Shown here piece by piece: positions 1 to 5,162 of a stretch of DNA of 13,451 nucleotides. Origin of the DNA: Candidatus Methanoperedens sp. (GTDB lineage Archaea > Halobacteriota > Methanosarcinia > Methanosarcinales > Methanoperedenaceae); contig JAHFCV010000045.1 in NCBI GenBank assembly GCA_023249275.1, positions 1 to 13,451 of the forward strand, given 5' to 3'. The notes beneath the pieces are model-generated. The model was not told where the DNA came from. It saw only the letters and a program-made list of their open reading frames with translations, and made no database searches. Position 1 is the stretch's first letter. Every line of letters begins with the position of its first letter. A program made the position numbers and the translations under genes.

Positions 1-129
1 ATGGCTACAGAAAATGGTTGGAATTGGCATAACTTGATAGATACTCGTTTAGACCTTAAATTTGCAATTAGAGTAACTGCAAAAAATGCATCTCCTAAAA
101 TGAGGATTGAACTGCATATAATTTTTTAG
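1..129 (+). CDS. Short plus-strand reading frame at window edge, possibly the 3' end of a gene
   Basis: The first base opens a reading frame that runs to a TAG at 127-129, giving 42 residues beginning MATENGWNWHNL. I do not recognise the protein. It starts with ATG exactly at base 1, so no ribosome site can be seen, and the frame may simply continue leftwards outside the window. It converges tail to tail on another remnant at 149-277. It could be the end of a real gene or a chance frame; I cannot decide. Confidence 0.25.
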   Translation: MATENGWNWHNLIDTRLDLKFAIRVTAKNASPKMRIELHIIF

Positions 130-148
130 AATAAGCTTTTACTACCAC

Positions 149-277
149 TCAAACTTTTCCGATATCCTCATTCCACGCCTGAGGATATTTCCTTATAAAC
201 CCGCTCATCAATTGCTTGCACTCATCAATATTCAAATCGACAACAATAACCCCATGCGATTCCTTAAATACCTCTGG
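149..277 (-). pseudogene. C-terminal gene remnant without a start codon
   Basis: On the minus strand a frame of 42 codons ends at TGA (149-151) and is closed upstream by an in-frame TAG at 278-280. The peptide contains stretches such as GVIVVDLNIDECKQLM and FIRKYPQAWNEDIG, which look like genuine folded-protein sequence rather than random translation. There is no ATG near the beginning and no ribosome site. This fits the decayed 3' end of a gene whose 5' part is lost. The family is not recognised. Confidence 0.3.
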
Positions 278-295
278 CTACCCCATTGGTAAATA

Positions 296-341
296 CTAAA
301 AAAAAGAATGCGGGCAGCGATATTGTTATATCAGCGCCCGT
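296..341 (-). terminator. Hairpin plus T-run terminator after the CxxC gene
   Basis: Just downstream of the stop of the CxxC gene lies an imperfect hairpin at 311-340 (arms CGGGCAGCGATAT and ATATCAGCGCCCG on the plus strand, 10 of 13 positions paired). On the minus strand it is followed by a run of 8 T at 298-305. U-rich ends are the normal archaeal termination signal; the hairpin adds support. It would end the TRAM-CxxC transcript. Confidence 0.55.
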
Positions 342-351
342 TTTATGTTAT

Positions 352-552
352 TTAAAATCTCTTCGGTCTATGGTTCTGGTAACATTCCCTGCAGTACACC
401 GGTCTGTCGCCTGATGGCTTGAAGGGTACTTCAGTTTCCTGTTTGCAGTCAGCGCAAGTTGCTTTGTGCATCTCTCTCGGACCCATGTGCATATCTCTCG
501 GACCTGTTGGTCTGAAACCGCCGCCGCGGTTATCTTTTCTTTCAAAACCCAT
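352..552 (-). CDS. Small zinc-binding protein, CxxC-x17-CxxC family
   Basis: The 66-residue product has the pattern CADC, then exactly 17 residues, then CREC, which is the signature of the CxxC-x17-CxxC domain family (TIGR04272 as I recall it). The four cysteines should bind one zinc ion. The N-terminal third is rich in Gly, Arg and Met and is probably disordered; the C-terminus is basic (NHRPKRF). The family is widespread in archaea and bacteria and its function is not established, although nucleic-acid binding is often suggested. A GGAGAG site lies 6 nt before the ATG. The gene begins 23 nt after the TRAM gene and should be cotranscribed with it, pairing a zinc ribbon with an RNA-binding TRAM protein. 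A terminator hairpin follows the stop. Confidence 0.88.
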   Translation of the reverse strand: MGFERKDNRGGGFRPTGPRDMHMGPREMHKATCADCKQETEVPFKPSGDRPVYCRECYQNHRPKRF

Positions 553-575
553 GTATATCTCTCCGTTTATTTATT

Positions 576-785
576 CTAGTTCTTTTCAGCAAGCGCTGCA
601 ATTGCAAATTTTCGCATTACCCGCTCAATCTTTATCGTTACATTGTCTCCGACCTTTGTGCCTGGCACAAAAATCACTAAACCCTGTATATGTGCTATTC
701 CATCTCCTTCCCTGGCAATGCCATCAATTGTGACATCGTGGACACCGCCTGCTGAGACAGGAGAATTTCTATCTTGTTCTAACAA
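576..785 (-). CDS. Stand-alone TRAM-domain RNA-binding protein
   Basis: The 69-residue protein is almost entirely one TRAM domain, a five-stranded OB-like RNA-binding fold. The recognisable core is VTIDGIAREGDGIAHIQG followed by LVIFVPGTKVGDNVTIKI at about residues 19-54. Stand-alone TRAM proteins are abundant in methanogens and haloarchaea, and in Methanosarcinales members have been linked to RNA chaperone or cold-response roles; that role is family knowledge, not visible here. The start is a TTG at 783-785: a GAGG site lies about 7 nt upstream, the frame has no better ATG, and the length matches the family. It is the first gene of a two-gene operon with the CxxC protein, has a clear upstream TATA box, and has a palindrome in its leader. 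Confidence 0.92.
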   Translation of the reverse strand: MLEQDRNSPVSAGGVHDVTIDGIAREGDGIAHIQGLVIFVPGTKVGDNVTIKIERVMRKFAIAALAEKN

Positions 786-859
786 TTTTTTACCTCTGTT
801 TATTTAATCAATATATCTAAAAAAGCAATCACAGAAGGGATATTCCCTGATTCTATTAC

Positions 860-874
860 TTACCTGATAGGTAA
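860..874. promoter_or_regulatory. Perfect 6-3-6 palindrome in the TRAM gene leader
   Basis: TTACCT GAT AGGTAA is a perfect inverted repeat with a 3-nt centre. It lies 75-89 nt before the TRAM start codon and about 27-50 nt after the TATA-like box at 901-912, so close to the expected transcription start. It could be a repressor operator or the stem of a leader RNA hairpin. No known regulator site is recognised. Confidence 0.35.
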
Positions 875-900
875 CTGACAGAGTACTAATGCAGCATGTC

Positions 901-912
901 GTATATATACTT
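901..912 (-). promoter_or_regulatory. TATA box of the TRAM-CxxC operon
   Basis: The minus strand reads AAGTATATATAC here, a strong archaeal TATA element. It would place transcription start near 878-885 and give a leader of roughly 95 nt before the TTG start of the TRAM gene. A weaker AT-rich box (TTTTTTAGATATATTGATT, about 805-825) is a possible second promoter. Confidence 0.5.
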
Positions 913-989
913 ACTGTGGTGGTTGCCAAGCCGGTAACGAATCCCATCTTGAAAAACGGGGTACCAGCGCCCATTCCCGATGGTTTTGC

Positions 990-1034
990 GTTTCTGTCGG
1001 TTTAATTGCTTTCTGTGTTCTAATTCAGGCGCAG
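990..1034. repeat. 45-bp direct repeat, copy A (downstream of the acylphosphatase gene)
   Basis: This copy begins GTTTCTGTCGGTTTAATTGC and ends CTAATTCAGGCGCAG. It matches copy B at 1566-1610 in about 39 of 45 positions, with the last 23 bases identical, in the same orientation. The two copies bracket the acylphosphatase gene. The 950-1056 stretch otherwise holds nothing I recognise. Confidence 0.75.
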
Positions 1035-1056
1035 GTAAGCGGATTTAAAAGGAAGA

Positions 1057-1524
1057 CTATCTCCTCAAAGCTTCAGCAATTCTTTCAGGCAAGGTATCAA
1101 GTTTATTACTGATTACATCAAGGGTATCAAGGGTATCAAGTCTATCAAGTTTATTATTGATTACATCAAGGGTATCAAGCTTGATATTCATGTCACCAAG
1201 TATCCAGTTGCCTTTATCTAATCTTTCGCTAATTTCACGCATCTCATCTATTACAATCCTGCCAAAAGGTGAGGGTAATTTAATATCTTCTTTGATATCC
1301 ATTGATTCTATTACAGTGTCTGATCGTTGAGCTTTAAGGTCTTCAAGAAAACCGTTTATGACATCAATCGGCCCACTTGCCATCAATTTAACCGACCCAT
1401 CTATGTCATTAAAAACAAATCCTGCCAGCCCTCTGGCTTTTGCATGGATTTCCACAACCTCTCTGTATCCTACCATTTGAACATGATTCGTTATGGTTGC
1501 ATAGATGTTTTTAATCTGTGGCAT
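1057..1524 (-). CDS. Acylphosphatase domain protein with a C-terminal coiled-coil tail
   Basis: Residues 1-90 or so form an acylphosphatase-like ferredoxin fold, which hydrolyses acyl phosphates to a carboxylate and phosphate in the cytoplasm. The signature region VQMVGYREVVEIHAKARGL is followed by GFVFNDIDGSVKLMASG. The catalytic Arg (in VGYR, residue 21) and Asn (FND, about residue 39) are both kept, although the usual Gly in VQGVGYR is Met. Ordinary acylphosphatases are about 90-100 residues; this one has 155. The extra C-terminal part has Leu/Ile heptads, with TLDVI(N/S)NKLD occurring twice, and should form a coiled coil for oligomerisation or partner binding. The TATA box is only about 29 nt from the ATG and no ribosome site is present, so the mRNA is probably leaderless. 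The gene lies between two 45-bp direct repeats. Confidence 0.85.
   Translation of the reverse strand: MPQIKNIYATITNHVQMVGYREVVEIHAKARGLAGFVFNDIDGSVKLMASGPIDVINGFLEDLKAQRSDTVIESMDIKEDIKLPSPFGRIVIDEMREISERLDKGNWILGDMNIKLDTLDVINNKLDRLDTLDTLDVISNKLDTLPERIAEALRR
1095..1179. repeat. In-frame 48-nt-period duplication inside the acylphosphatase tail
   Basis: A 37-nt segment at 1095-1131 recurs at 1143-1179 with a single C/T difference. The offset is 48 nt, exactly 16 codons, so the coiled-coil tail has been lengthened in frame. Shorter GGTATCAAG units sit between the two copies. The near-identity at DNA level points to a recent duplication. Confidence 0.85.
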
Positions 1525-1548
1525 GTAATCTGCTTTTTGAACTTGAAG

Positions 1549-1558
1549 GTATATAGGT
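1549..1558 (-). promoter_or_regulatory. TATA box of the acylphosphatase gene
   Basis: The minus strand reads ACCTATATAC. Its centre is about 29 nt from the ATG at 1522-1524, so transcription should start at or next to the start codon. This agrees with the absence of an SD site. Direct-repeat copy B begins only about 8 nt further upstream. Confidence 0.45.
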
Positions 1559-1565
1559 TTGTTGG

Positions 1566-1610
1566 GTTTCTATCGGTTCACTTGAACTCTGTGTTCTAAT
1601 TCAGGCGCAG
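1566..1610. repeat. 45-bp direct repeat, copy B (upstream of the acylphosphatase gene)
   Basis: This is the partner of the copy at 990-1034, beginning GTTTCTATCGGTTCACTTGA. It sits immediately upstream of the acylphosphatase TATA box. The spacing between copy starts is 576 nt. Between this repeat and the tRNA gene (1611-1756) I see only AT-rich sequence, with a T-run on the minus strand near 1705-1711 that could end the tRNA transcript. Confidence 0.75.
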
Positions 1611-1756
1611 CTAAAAAATAGTCACCTATACCCCGTACTTGAATGATAACGAGCATGTTAGCGTTTTTTGCCAATAAAGCTTTTCCTGCAATCCACCAAT
1701 TGAAAAAAGCCCGAATTACCTTTAATTTTCTTGGCAACACACCTTACGAAATATTT

Positions 1757-1832
1757 TGGGGCCCGGGTCGGGATTTGAACCCGAGTCGTAGGATCCACAG
1801 TCCCATAGGATAACCAGCTACCCCACCCAGGC
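1757..1832 (-). tRNA. tRNA-His, anticodon GTG
   Basis: The minus strand folds into a full cloverleaf. The acceptor arms are GCCTGGG and CCCGGGC, the D-loop holds AGCTGGTT, and the anticodon stem TGGGA/TCCTA closes the loop CTGTGGA with anticodon GTG. The T-arm is TCGGG-TTCAAAT-CCCGA. The discriminator base is C73, as usual for tRNA-His, and CCA is encoded (1757-1759). The base before G1 is T, so the extra G at position -1 typical of tRNA-His does not appear to be encoded; a Thg1-type enzyme would have to add it. No intron is seen. Confidence 0.96.
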
Positions 1833-1841
1833 ACCTCGAAT

Positions 1842-1860
1842 CCCCGTATTTAAAACGGGG
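1842..1860. repeat. Perfect inverted repeat in the tRNA-His leader
   Basis: CCCCGT ATTTAAA ACGGGG has 6-bp GC-rich arms around an AT-rich centre that also reads like a TATA box (TTTTAAATA on the minus strand). It lies only about 19 nt before the tRNA 5' end, too close for a normal TATA element. More CCCCG/CGGGG blocks follow up to 1880. It may be a leader hairpin or a processing element. Confidence 0.4.
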
Positions 1861-1940
1861 TTTTGATGGGGGTATCCCCGTTAATGTATCTAAAATGGAT
1901 AAAGGTTTTGGAGACTTTTTATTATTTTCTGGTTTGAAAA

Positions 1941-2007
1941 ACCACAGAGAGCACAGAGGATACAGAGAAAAGCGGCAACTCTCTGTGCTCTCTGTGTGCT
2001 CTGTGGT
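1941..2007. repeat. Large imperfect inverted repeat of the ACCACAGAG type
   Basis: Arms of 27 nt (1941-1967 and 1981-2007, outer ends ACCACAG/CTGTGGT) match in 22 positions around a 13-nt centre. The sequence is built from CACAGAG units. It lies in the gap between the L15e operon end and tRNA-His. Repeats made of ACCACAGAG units are, as I recall, common intergenic elements in many bacterial and archaeal genomes; their role is unclear. Confidence 0.7.
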
Positions 2008-2037
2008 CGATTATCCTTACCTGGATTCATTCACCAA

Positions 2038-2080
2038 GAAGAAATTAAAAAGTCTCAGGTTTTGATTACAAAATTTCTTC
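2038..2080 (-). terminator. Probable terminator region of the L15e-COG1325 operon
   Basis: A 9-bp perfect inverted repeat (GAAGAAATT at 2038-2046, AATTTCTTC at 2072-2080) spans the stop codon of the COG1325 gene. The minus strand carries CTTTTT at about 2047-2052 within the downstream part. A U-run is the main archaeal terminator signal; the loop is long, so the hairpin itself is only weak support. Confidence 0.3.
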
Positions 2081-2485
2081 TGCCGCCGCAATAACATTCT
2101 CGCGACTGGCAGGAAACGCCTTGAGTTTAATCACTGCTGCTATTGTATCCGTGGTCGTGGCAAGCTGCACCACACCTGTATAAGCAGCCTGTTTATCAAA
2201 CCTGATATGAAGGCAGCACTCATCATCTATTCTTTCATCCAGTTCTTCTTTCAATCTCTCAAGCTCATGTCCAGGCAGCTTTGATTTCAAAAGCTCGATA
2301 AACCGCTTGCAATCCCTGCCTTTGATATGCGCCTGGAGAATGGTAATCGGATTCCCGAAATGCCCTTCTGTATTAATAACTTTTATCTTATTATCTAAAA
2401 GAAAAAGCGACAGGGCGGTCTTTACCCTGTCCTCGCCTTCAGTCGCCTGGATAAAAGCGCGAAGTGAGATATTATGAACACTCAT
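2066..2485 (-). CDS. COG1325-type RNA-binding protein with dsRBD-like fold
   Basis: The 139-residue protein matches the archaeal family annotated as 'exosome subunit / RNA-binding protein, dsRBD fold' (COG1325). Visible family traits are an N-terminal segment that ends around ALSLFLLDNKI, then GHFGNPITILQAHI, then a charged helix ending in LDERIDDECCLHIRFDKQAAYTG, then a C-terminal alpha/beta part ending KLKAFPASRENVIAAAEEIL. It should bind RNA in the cytoplasm; a physical link with the exosome is family annotation, not shown here. Its ATG overlaps the TGA of L15e (ATGA), so translation is coupled. Linkage to L15e with an RNA-processing partner is, as I recall, common in archaea. No truncation is seen. 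Confidence 0.85.
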   Translation of the reverse strand: MSVHNISLRAFIQATEGEDRVKTALSLFLLDNKIKVINTEGHFGNPITILQAHIKGRDCKRFIELLKSKLPGHELERLKEELDERIDDECCLHIRFDKQAAYTGVVQLATTTDTIAAVIKLKAFPASRENVIAAAEEIL

Positions 2486-3069
2486 TTGCCTTTATTCTGG
2501 TGCGAACTCAGGCTCGGTCTTGTCTTCTCAGTACCCTTGCCCTTTCGCCTCTGACCTCTGCCCTTCTTGCCCGCACTTGTTTTACCCCTGAAAACGCGAC
2601 CTTTCTGGTTGCTATTGGTAATCCATTTCAGGTTTTTATCCTTCTTAATTACAGGATGGCTTGTATCCACAAGAATGGTCTCGTACCATTTGTGTTTGCC
2701 GTCCTGTCCAACCCAGTAACTGTTCAAAACCTGCATGTTCGGGTATCTGCGCGCAGCCCGTTCTTCCGCAATGCTCTGTATGCTTTTCCCGGGAGTAATC
2801 TTGTTAACGCCCATGTGTTTTGTCCTTCTGCCGCGCTGCCATCTTGATTTGCGCCTGCCGCCGGTTCTTATTCTTACCCGCGTGACGATAATCCCCTGCT
2901 TTGCTTTGTAGCCAAGGGCTCTTGCCCTGTCAAGCCTTGTAGGATGGTCTAATCTTGTTACAGCAGGCTCCCTTCTCCATATCTGCCGCCTTTCCCACAT
3001 AAGTTCCCCAACATCGGATTCATCCGGTTTTTTCCATGCGTCTCTTATAAACGCGTACATTGACTTCAT
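2482..3069 (-). CDS. rpl15e: Ribosomal protein L15e (eL15)
   Basis: The 195-residue product is a component of the large ribosomal subunit found in archaea and eukaryotes. Recognisable parts are MYAFIRDAWKKP, TRLDRARALGYKAKQGI, VRIRTGGRRKSRW, the segment ARRYPNMQVLNSYWVGQDGKHKWYE split over residues 110-135, and a strongly basic tail (GKKGRGQRRKGKG). These contact 23S rRNA. The start at 3067-3069 is chosen because AAGGAG lies 6 nt before the ATG and the family begins with M(K)xMYAF; a longer frame to 3144 has no such support. It heads the operon with the COG1325 protein, overlapping by 4 nt. Confidence 0.97.
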   Translation of the reverse strand: MKSMYAFIRDAWKKPDESDVGELMWERRQIWRREPAVTRLDHPTRLDRARALGYKAKQGIIVTRVRIRTGGRRKSRWQRGRRTKHMGVNKITPGKSIQSIAEERAARRYPNMQVLNSYWVGQDGKHKWYETILVDTSHPVIKKDKNLKWITNSNQKGRVFRGKTSAGKKGRGQRRKGKGTEKTRPSLSSHQNKGK

Positions 3070-3190
3070 TGTATTCTCCTTGGTTTTACGGTTCAGCCTT
3101 ATCAGGCCACATCCCTGCGGGAAAGGCACCGAAACAGCGCACATCCCGCCACTTGTTCTATTGTTCAGCCTGTCGAAATGTTGCCATACC

Positions 3191-3206
3191 TTAATATATC
3201 TTTCGA
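3191..3206 (-). promoter_or_regulatory. Candidate TATA box of the L15e operon
   Basis: The minus strand reads CGAAAGATATATTAA, an AT-rich box with a purine-rich BRE-like start, about 125 nt before the L15e ATG and downstream of the PIN gene stop. It would give a leader of roughly 100 nt. The sequence around it (3145-3257) contains a short GGATGGAC direct repeat near 3220-3234 and no gene. Confidence 0.35.
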
Positions 3207-3257
3207 CGAGACACGGTGGATGGACGGATGGACAAGTGAGTAAAGGTTAACTCTTTT

Positions 3258-3875
3258 TTAAAAATGATGTCCGGCATGAATTATTTGCATCGGGGCTTCA
3301 GTTAAAACCTTGTAATCCATAACTTTACGAATTAGTTCTTCCCTTTTATCATAAATTTCACTATCTAAGGTAACAAAAACAGCATTATTGATGCTCAATG
3401 ACCAATGAACAGCATCATTTAGTATCCAAGAATCATCGTCATTTACAATGACCGAACGTATAATGTCCTTAAAATATACATCGCTATTTCTTGGAATCAC
3501 TTGTTTGATAAATCCCATTGCTTTATTGATTCGTAGCCTTAATGTTTTGCCGAACAATCTAAGGAAGGTAAGCTTATCATGGGCAGGGATATTAGATAAA
3601 TGTCTTACTAATTCCTCAAGATGTCTCTGGTCATTATCATTTATGTAAATAGAAGCTCTGTATTCGGTTCCGCCCTGCGTTAAAAATTTTGAATAATCTG
3701 TATACAGTGCATCCCTTTTCTTTAGCTTACGCCTTAACTCCCCTTCTACGCTTTCGCTTGTATATTTTTCACAATTCACTTGCTCGAAAAAAGCTACACA
3801 TACTGGATGGAAATTTTCAAATTCCGTGCCGTATGCAATAAAAATACAGGAATCAACAAATGCATTATGTGGCAT
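3258..3875 (-). CDS. PIN-domain protein, probable endoribonuclease / toxin-like
   Basis: The 205-residue protein opens with FVDSCIFIAYG, the typical first strand of a PIN domain with Asp8. Glu44 or Glu46 (SESVEGEL) gives the second acidic position. A helix with NDAVHWSLS (Asp154) and the strand AVFVTLDSEIYD (Asp171) complete the four-acid metal site. PIN domains are Mg/Mn-dependent RNases, often VapC-type toxins. This one is longer than a classic VapC (about 130 residues) because of an inserted helical region around residues 60-140. It starts 6 nt after the stop of the 316-residue gene and must be cotranscribed with it, which suggests a toxin-antitoxin-like pair. No frameshift is seen. The PIN call is from motif reading, not a profile search. 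Confidence 0.75.
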   Translation of the reverse strand: MPHNAFVDSCIFIAYGTEFENFHPVCVAFFEQVNCEKYTSESVEGELRRKLKKRDALYTDYSKFLTQGGTEYRASIYINDNDQRHLEELVRHLSNIPAHDKLTFLRLFGKTLRLRINKAMGFIKQVIPRNSDVYFKDIIRSVIVNDDDSWILNDAVHWSLSINNAVFVTLDSEIYDKREELIRKVMDYKVLTEAPMQIIHAGHHF

Positions 3876-3881
3876 AGAATC

Positions 3882-4832
3882 CTATTTGGCGTAAATCTTC
3901 CACATTTCTGTGAGATTCTTGCCTGCATCAAGACCAATTCGTTCACTACTTTTCGTGTATGCTTTTTCGACATTAGCCTCGCTTAAGGATAAATTTAATT
4001 CATCAGCTTTCTGCTTTAATTCATTCAAAGGCTCTTCGATTTTTCGGGATGCAAGTGGAAGGTATCCCTGTCGTTGCTCAATCACTCTTTCTGCACTTGG
4101 TCCTTGCGCAGTTTCTATTGAGATGATTGAAGCAGGCTCCATCCAAACATTGTTATAATAGACATTACTAAGACGTTTAAAGAATTCCAAATCCTCAGGC
4201 GTAACCTCTGCTCCAGCTTCTACGTCCCCTTCAATTTCTATACATACATTTTCTATAAAATCCAAGAAATCATAGAAATTGTCGGATAAGCTCACGAATA
4301 GCTCATCACCCTGTAAACCTAGGTATAACTTAGAGATATTTTCCGAAATTACTGTGTTAACTCCATCAAAGTCTCCTTTACTCATCTCCTCTAAGGACAA
4401 GATAATTTCATTGTTTGGGACGTATTCATTTCTAAATCTCTCAGGCTCCATGTAGCGATAGAGCTCTCTTAAAAAATCATTTCTCTTTGTAAAGAATATT
4501 CTATTAACCTGGATGCTATCGAAGCATGAATAAATATCTTGGTCAACTATAAGACTATCAGGGTTTTTGACCAACTTTTCAATTGTTTTCCTTTTGACAC
4601 TTCCAGAAAGAGTTCCACCAGGATGAACCATACAGCCTCGAATATACCAGCTTCGGGTAACTGGCAAATCCAATTCTTCAACGGTCTTAAAAACAATCTT
4701 CTGGAGCTTCATCTCACTGAGATATTTTACATCAATATTAGAATCGAGCATGTACTTCGCAAGAGATTGTAATATATTGTTAACCACCTTTCTCTCGTCT
4801 GCAGAAGTCGTAACATGCAGTTGTTGCTTCAT
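3882..4832 (-). CDS. 316-residue protein of unknown family, upstream partner of the PIN protein
   Basis: I do not recognise the whole protein. It is soluble and largely helical, with no signal peptide or membrane segment. Residues 36-73 hold a conserved-looking block: KYLSEMKLQKIVFKTVEEL, then RSWYIRGCMVHPGG. The KLQKxxF...W..xG pattern is reminiscent of the Panacea/DUF4065 antitoxin fold (KLQKLLYYA...W..GPV), but the match is weak and that family is shorter. The middle is acidic (SLEEMSKGDFDG; CIEIEGDVEAGAEVTPEDLEFF). The C-terminus has a helix with coiled-coil character (EEPLNELKQKADELNLSLSEANVEKAY). AGGA lies about 8 nt before the ATG. It is the first gene of a two-gene operon with a PIN nuclease and has inverted repeats at its promoter, consistent with an autoregulating antitoxin. 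That role is inference. Confidence 0.85.
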   Translation of the reverse strand: MKQQLHVTTSADERKVVNNILQSLAKYMLDSNIDVKYLSEMKLQKIVFKTVEELDLPVTRSWYIRGCMVHPGGTLSGSVKRKTIEKLVKNPDSLIVDQDIYSCFDSIQVNRIFFTKRNDFLRELYRYMEPERFRNEYVPNNEIILSLEEMSKGDFDGVNTVISENISKLYLGLQGDELFVSLSDNFYDFLDFIENVCIEIEGDVEAGAEVTPEDLEFFKRLSNVYYNNVWMEPASIISIETAQGPSAERVIEQRQGYLPLASRKIEEPLNELKQKADELNLSLSEANVEKAYTKSSERIGLDAGKNLTEMWKIYAK

Positions 4833-4875
4833 TATTTAATTCCTGATTTAGCTTTTATCACCAATCAACAAACTG

Positions 4876-4905
4876 TAGTTCTCTATTAACTATGAGTTGG
4901 CTCAT
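4876..4905. promoter_or_regulatory. Two adjoining inverted repeats, candidate operator of the PIN operon
   Basis: TAGTT-(7 nt)-AACTA at 4876-4892 directly abuts ATGAG-TTGG-CTCAT at 4892-4905. Both lie immediately downstream of the TATA box (4908-4915), over the expected transcription start, where archaeal repressors usually bind. This suits autoregulation by the 316-residue protein; no binding data exist. Confidence 0.4.
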
Positions 4906-4907
4906 CG

Positions 4908-4929
4908 TATTTAAACTTTTTTTAAAAAA
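4908..4929 (-). promoter_or_regulatory. TATA/BRE promoter of the 316-residue/PIN operon
   Basis: The minus strand reads AAAAAAAGTTTAAATACG, a purine-rich BRE followed by TTTAAATA. Transcription should begin near 4885-4888, giving a leader of about 55 nt. Confidence 0.55.
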
Positions 4930-5064
4930 ATGCATAAAATGAGTTTTCCGTTACGGCATGGGCTTGGCATACAACATTACGCTCAGTCTCCGCAACGCAA
5001 AGTAGCTTCCCATACCCATTATCTTTTACCTTAAAGTCATTCAGATCGAGTGTTTAGGTGCAAA

Positions 5065-5145
5065 GCTGACATCACAGTCAGCAATCTTCACAGCGCCAGC
5101 GGCGCTTCGCATCTGCTATGATTGAGACTGCTCTGCTACGCAGAG
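5065..5145. repeat. Cluster of three perfect small hairpins in the 4833-5162 intergenic stretch
   Basis: Within 81 bp lie GCTGAC-ATCACA-GTCAGC (5065-5082), GCGCC-AGC-GGCGC (5093-5105) and CTCTGC-TAC-GCAGAG (5131-5145). They start 18 nt beyond the stop of the 674-residue gene, so they sit in the 3' end of the long right-hand operon. They could stabilise the transcript end, terminate it, or mark the border of the inserted module. Apart from these and the PIN promoter I see no gene in 4833-5162. Confidence 0.55.
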
Positions 5146-5162
5146 TTCACCCAAATGGAGTA

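Noticed and set aside
1095..1179. Possible CRISPR array or minisatellite
   Set aside because: The repeats are in frame with the acylphosphatase tail at a 16-codon offset and have no unique spacers; they are a coding duplication. No CRISPR array is seen anywhere in the window.
1847..1855. TTTTAAATA as the TATA box of tRNA-His
   Set aside because: It is only about 19 nt from the mature 5' end, so transcription would start inside the tRNA; it is more likely the loop of an inverted repeat.
3070..3144. Extension of L15e by 25 residues to an upstream ATG
   Set aside because: The ATG at 3067-3069 has an AAGGAG site and gives the family's normal N-terminus and length; the extension does not.
1757..5162. 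tRNA-His as attachment site of the right-hand module
   Set aside because: I saw no second copy of the tRNA 3' end and no integrase in the window, and core genes (L15e operon) lie between the tRNA and the module.
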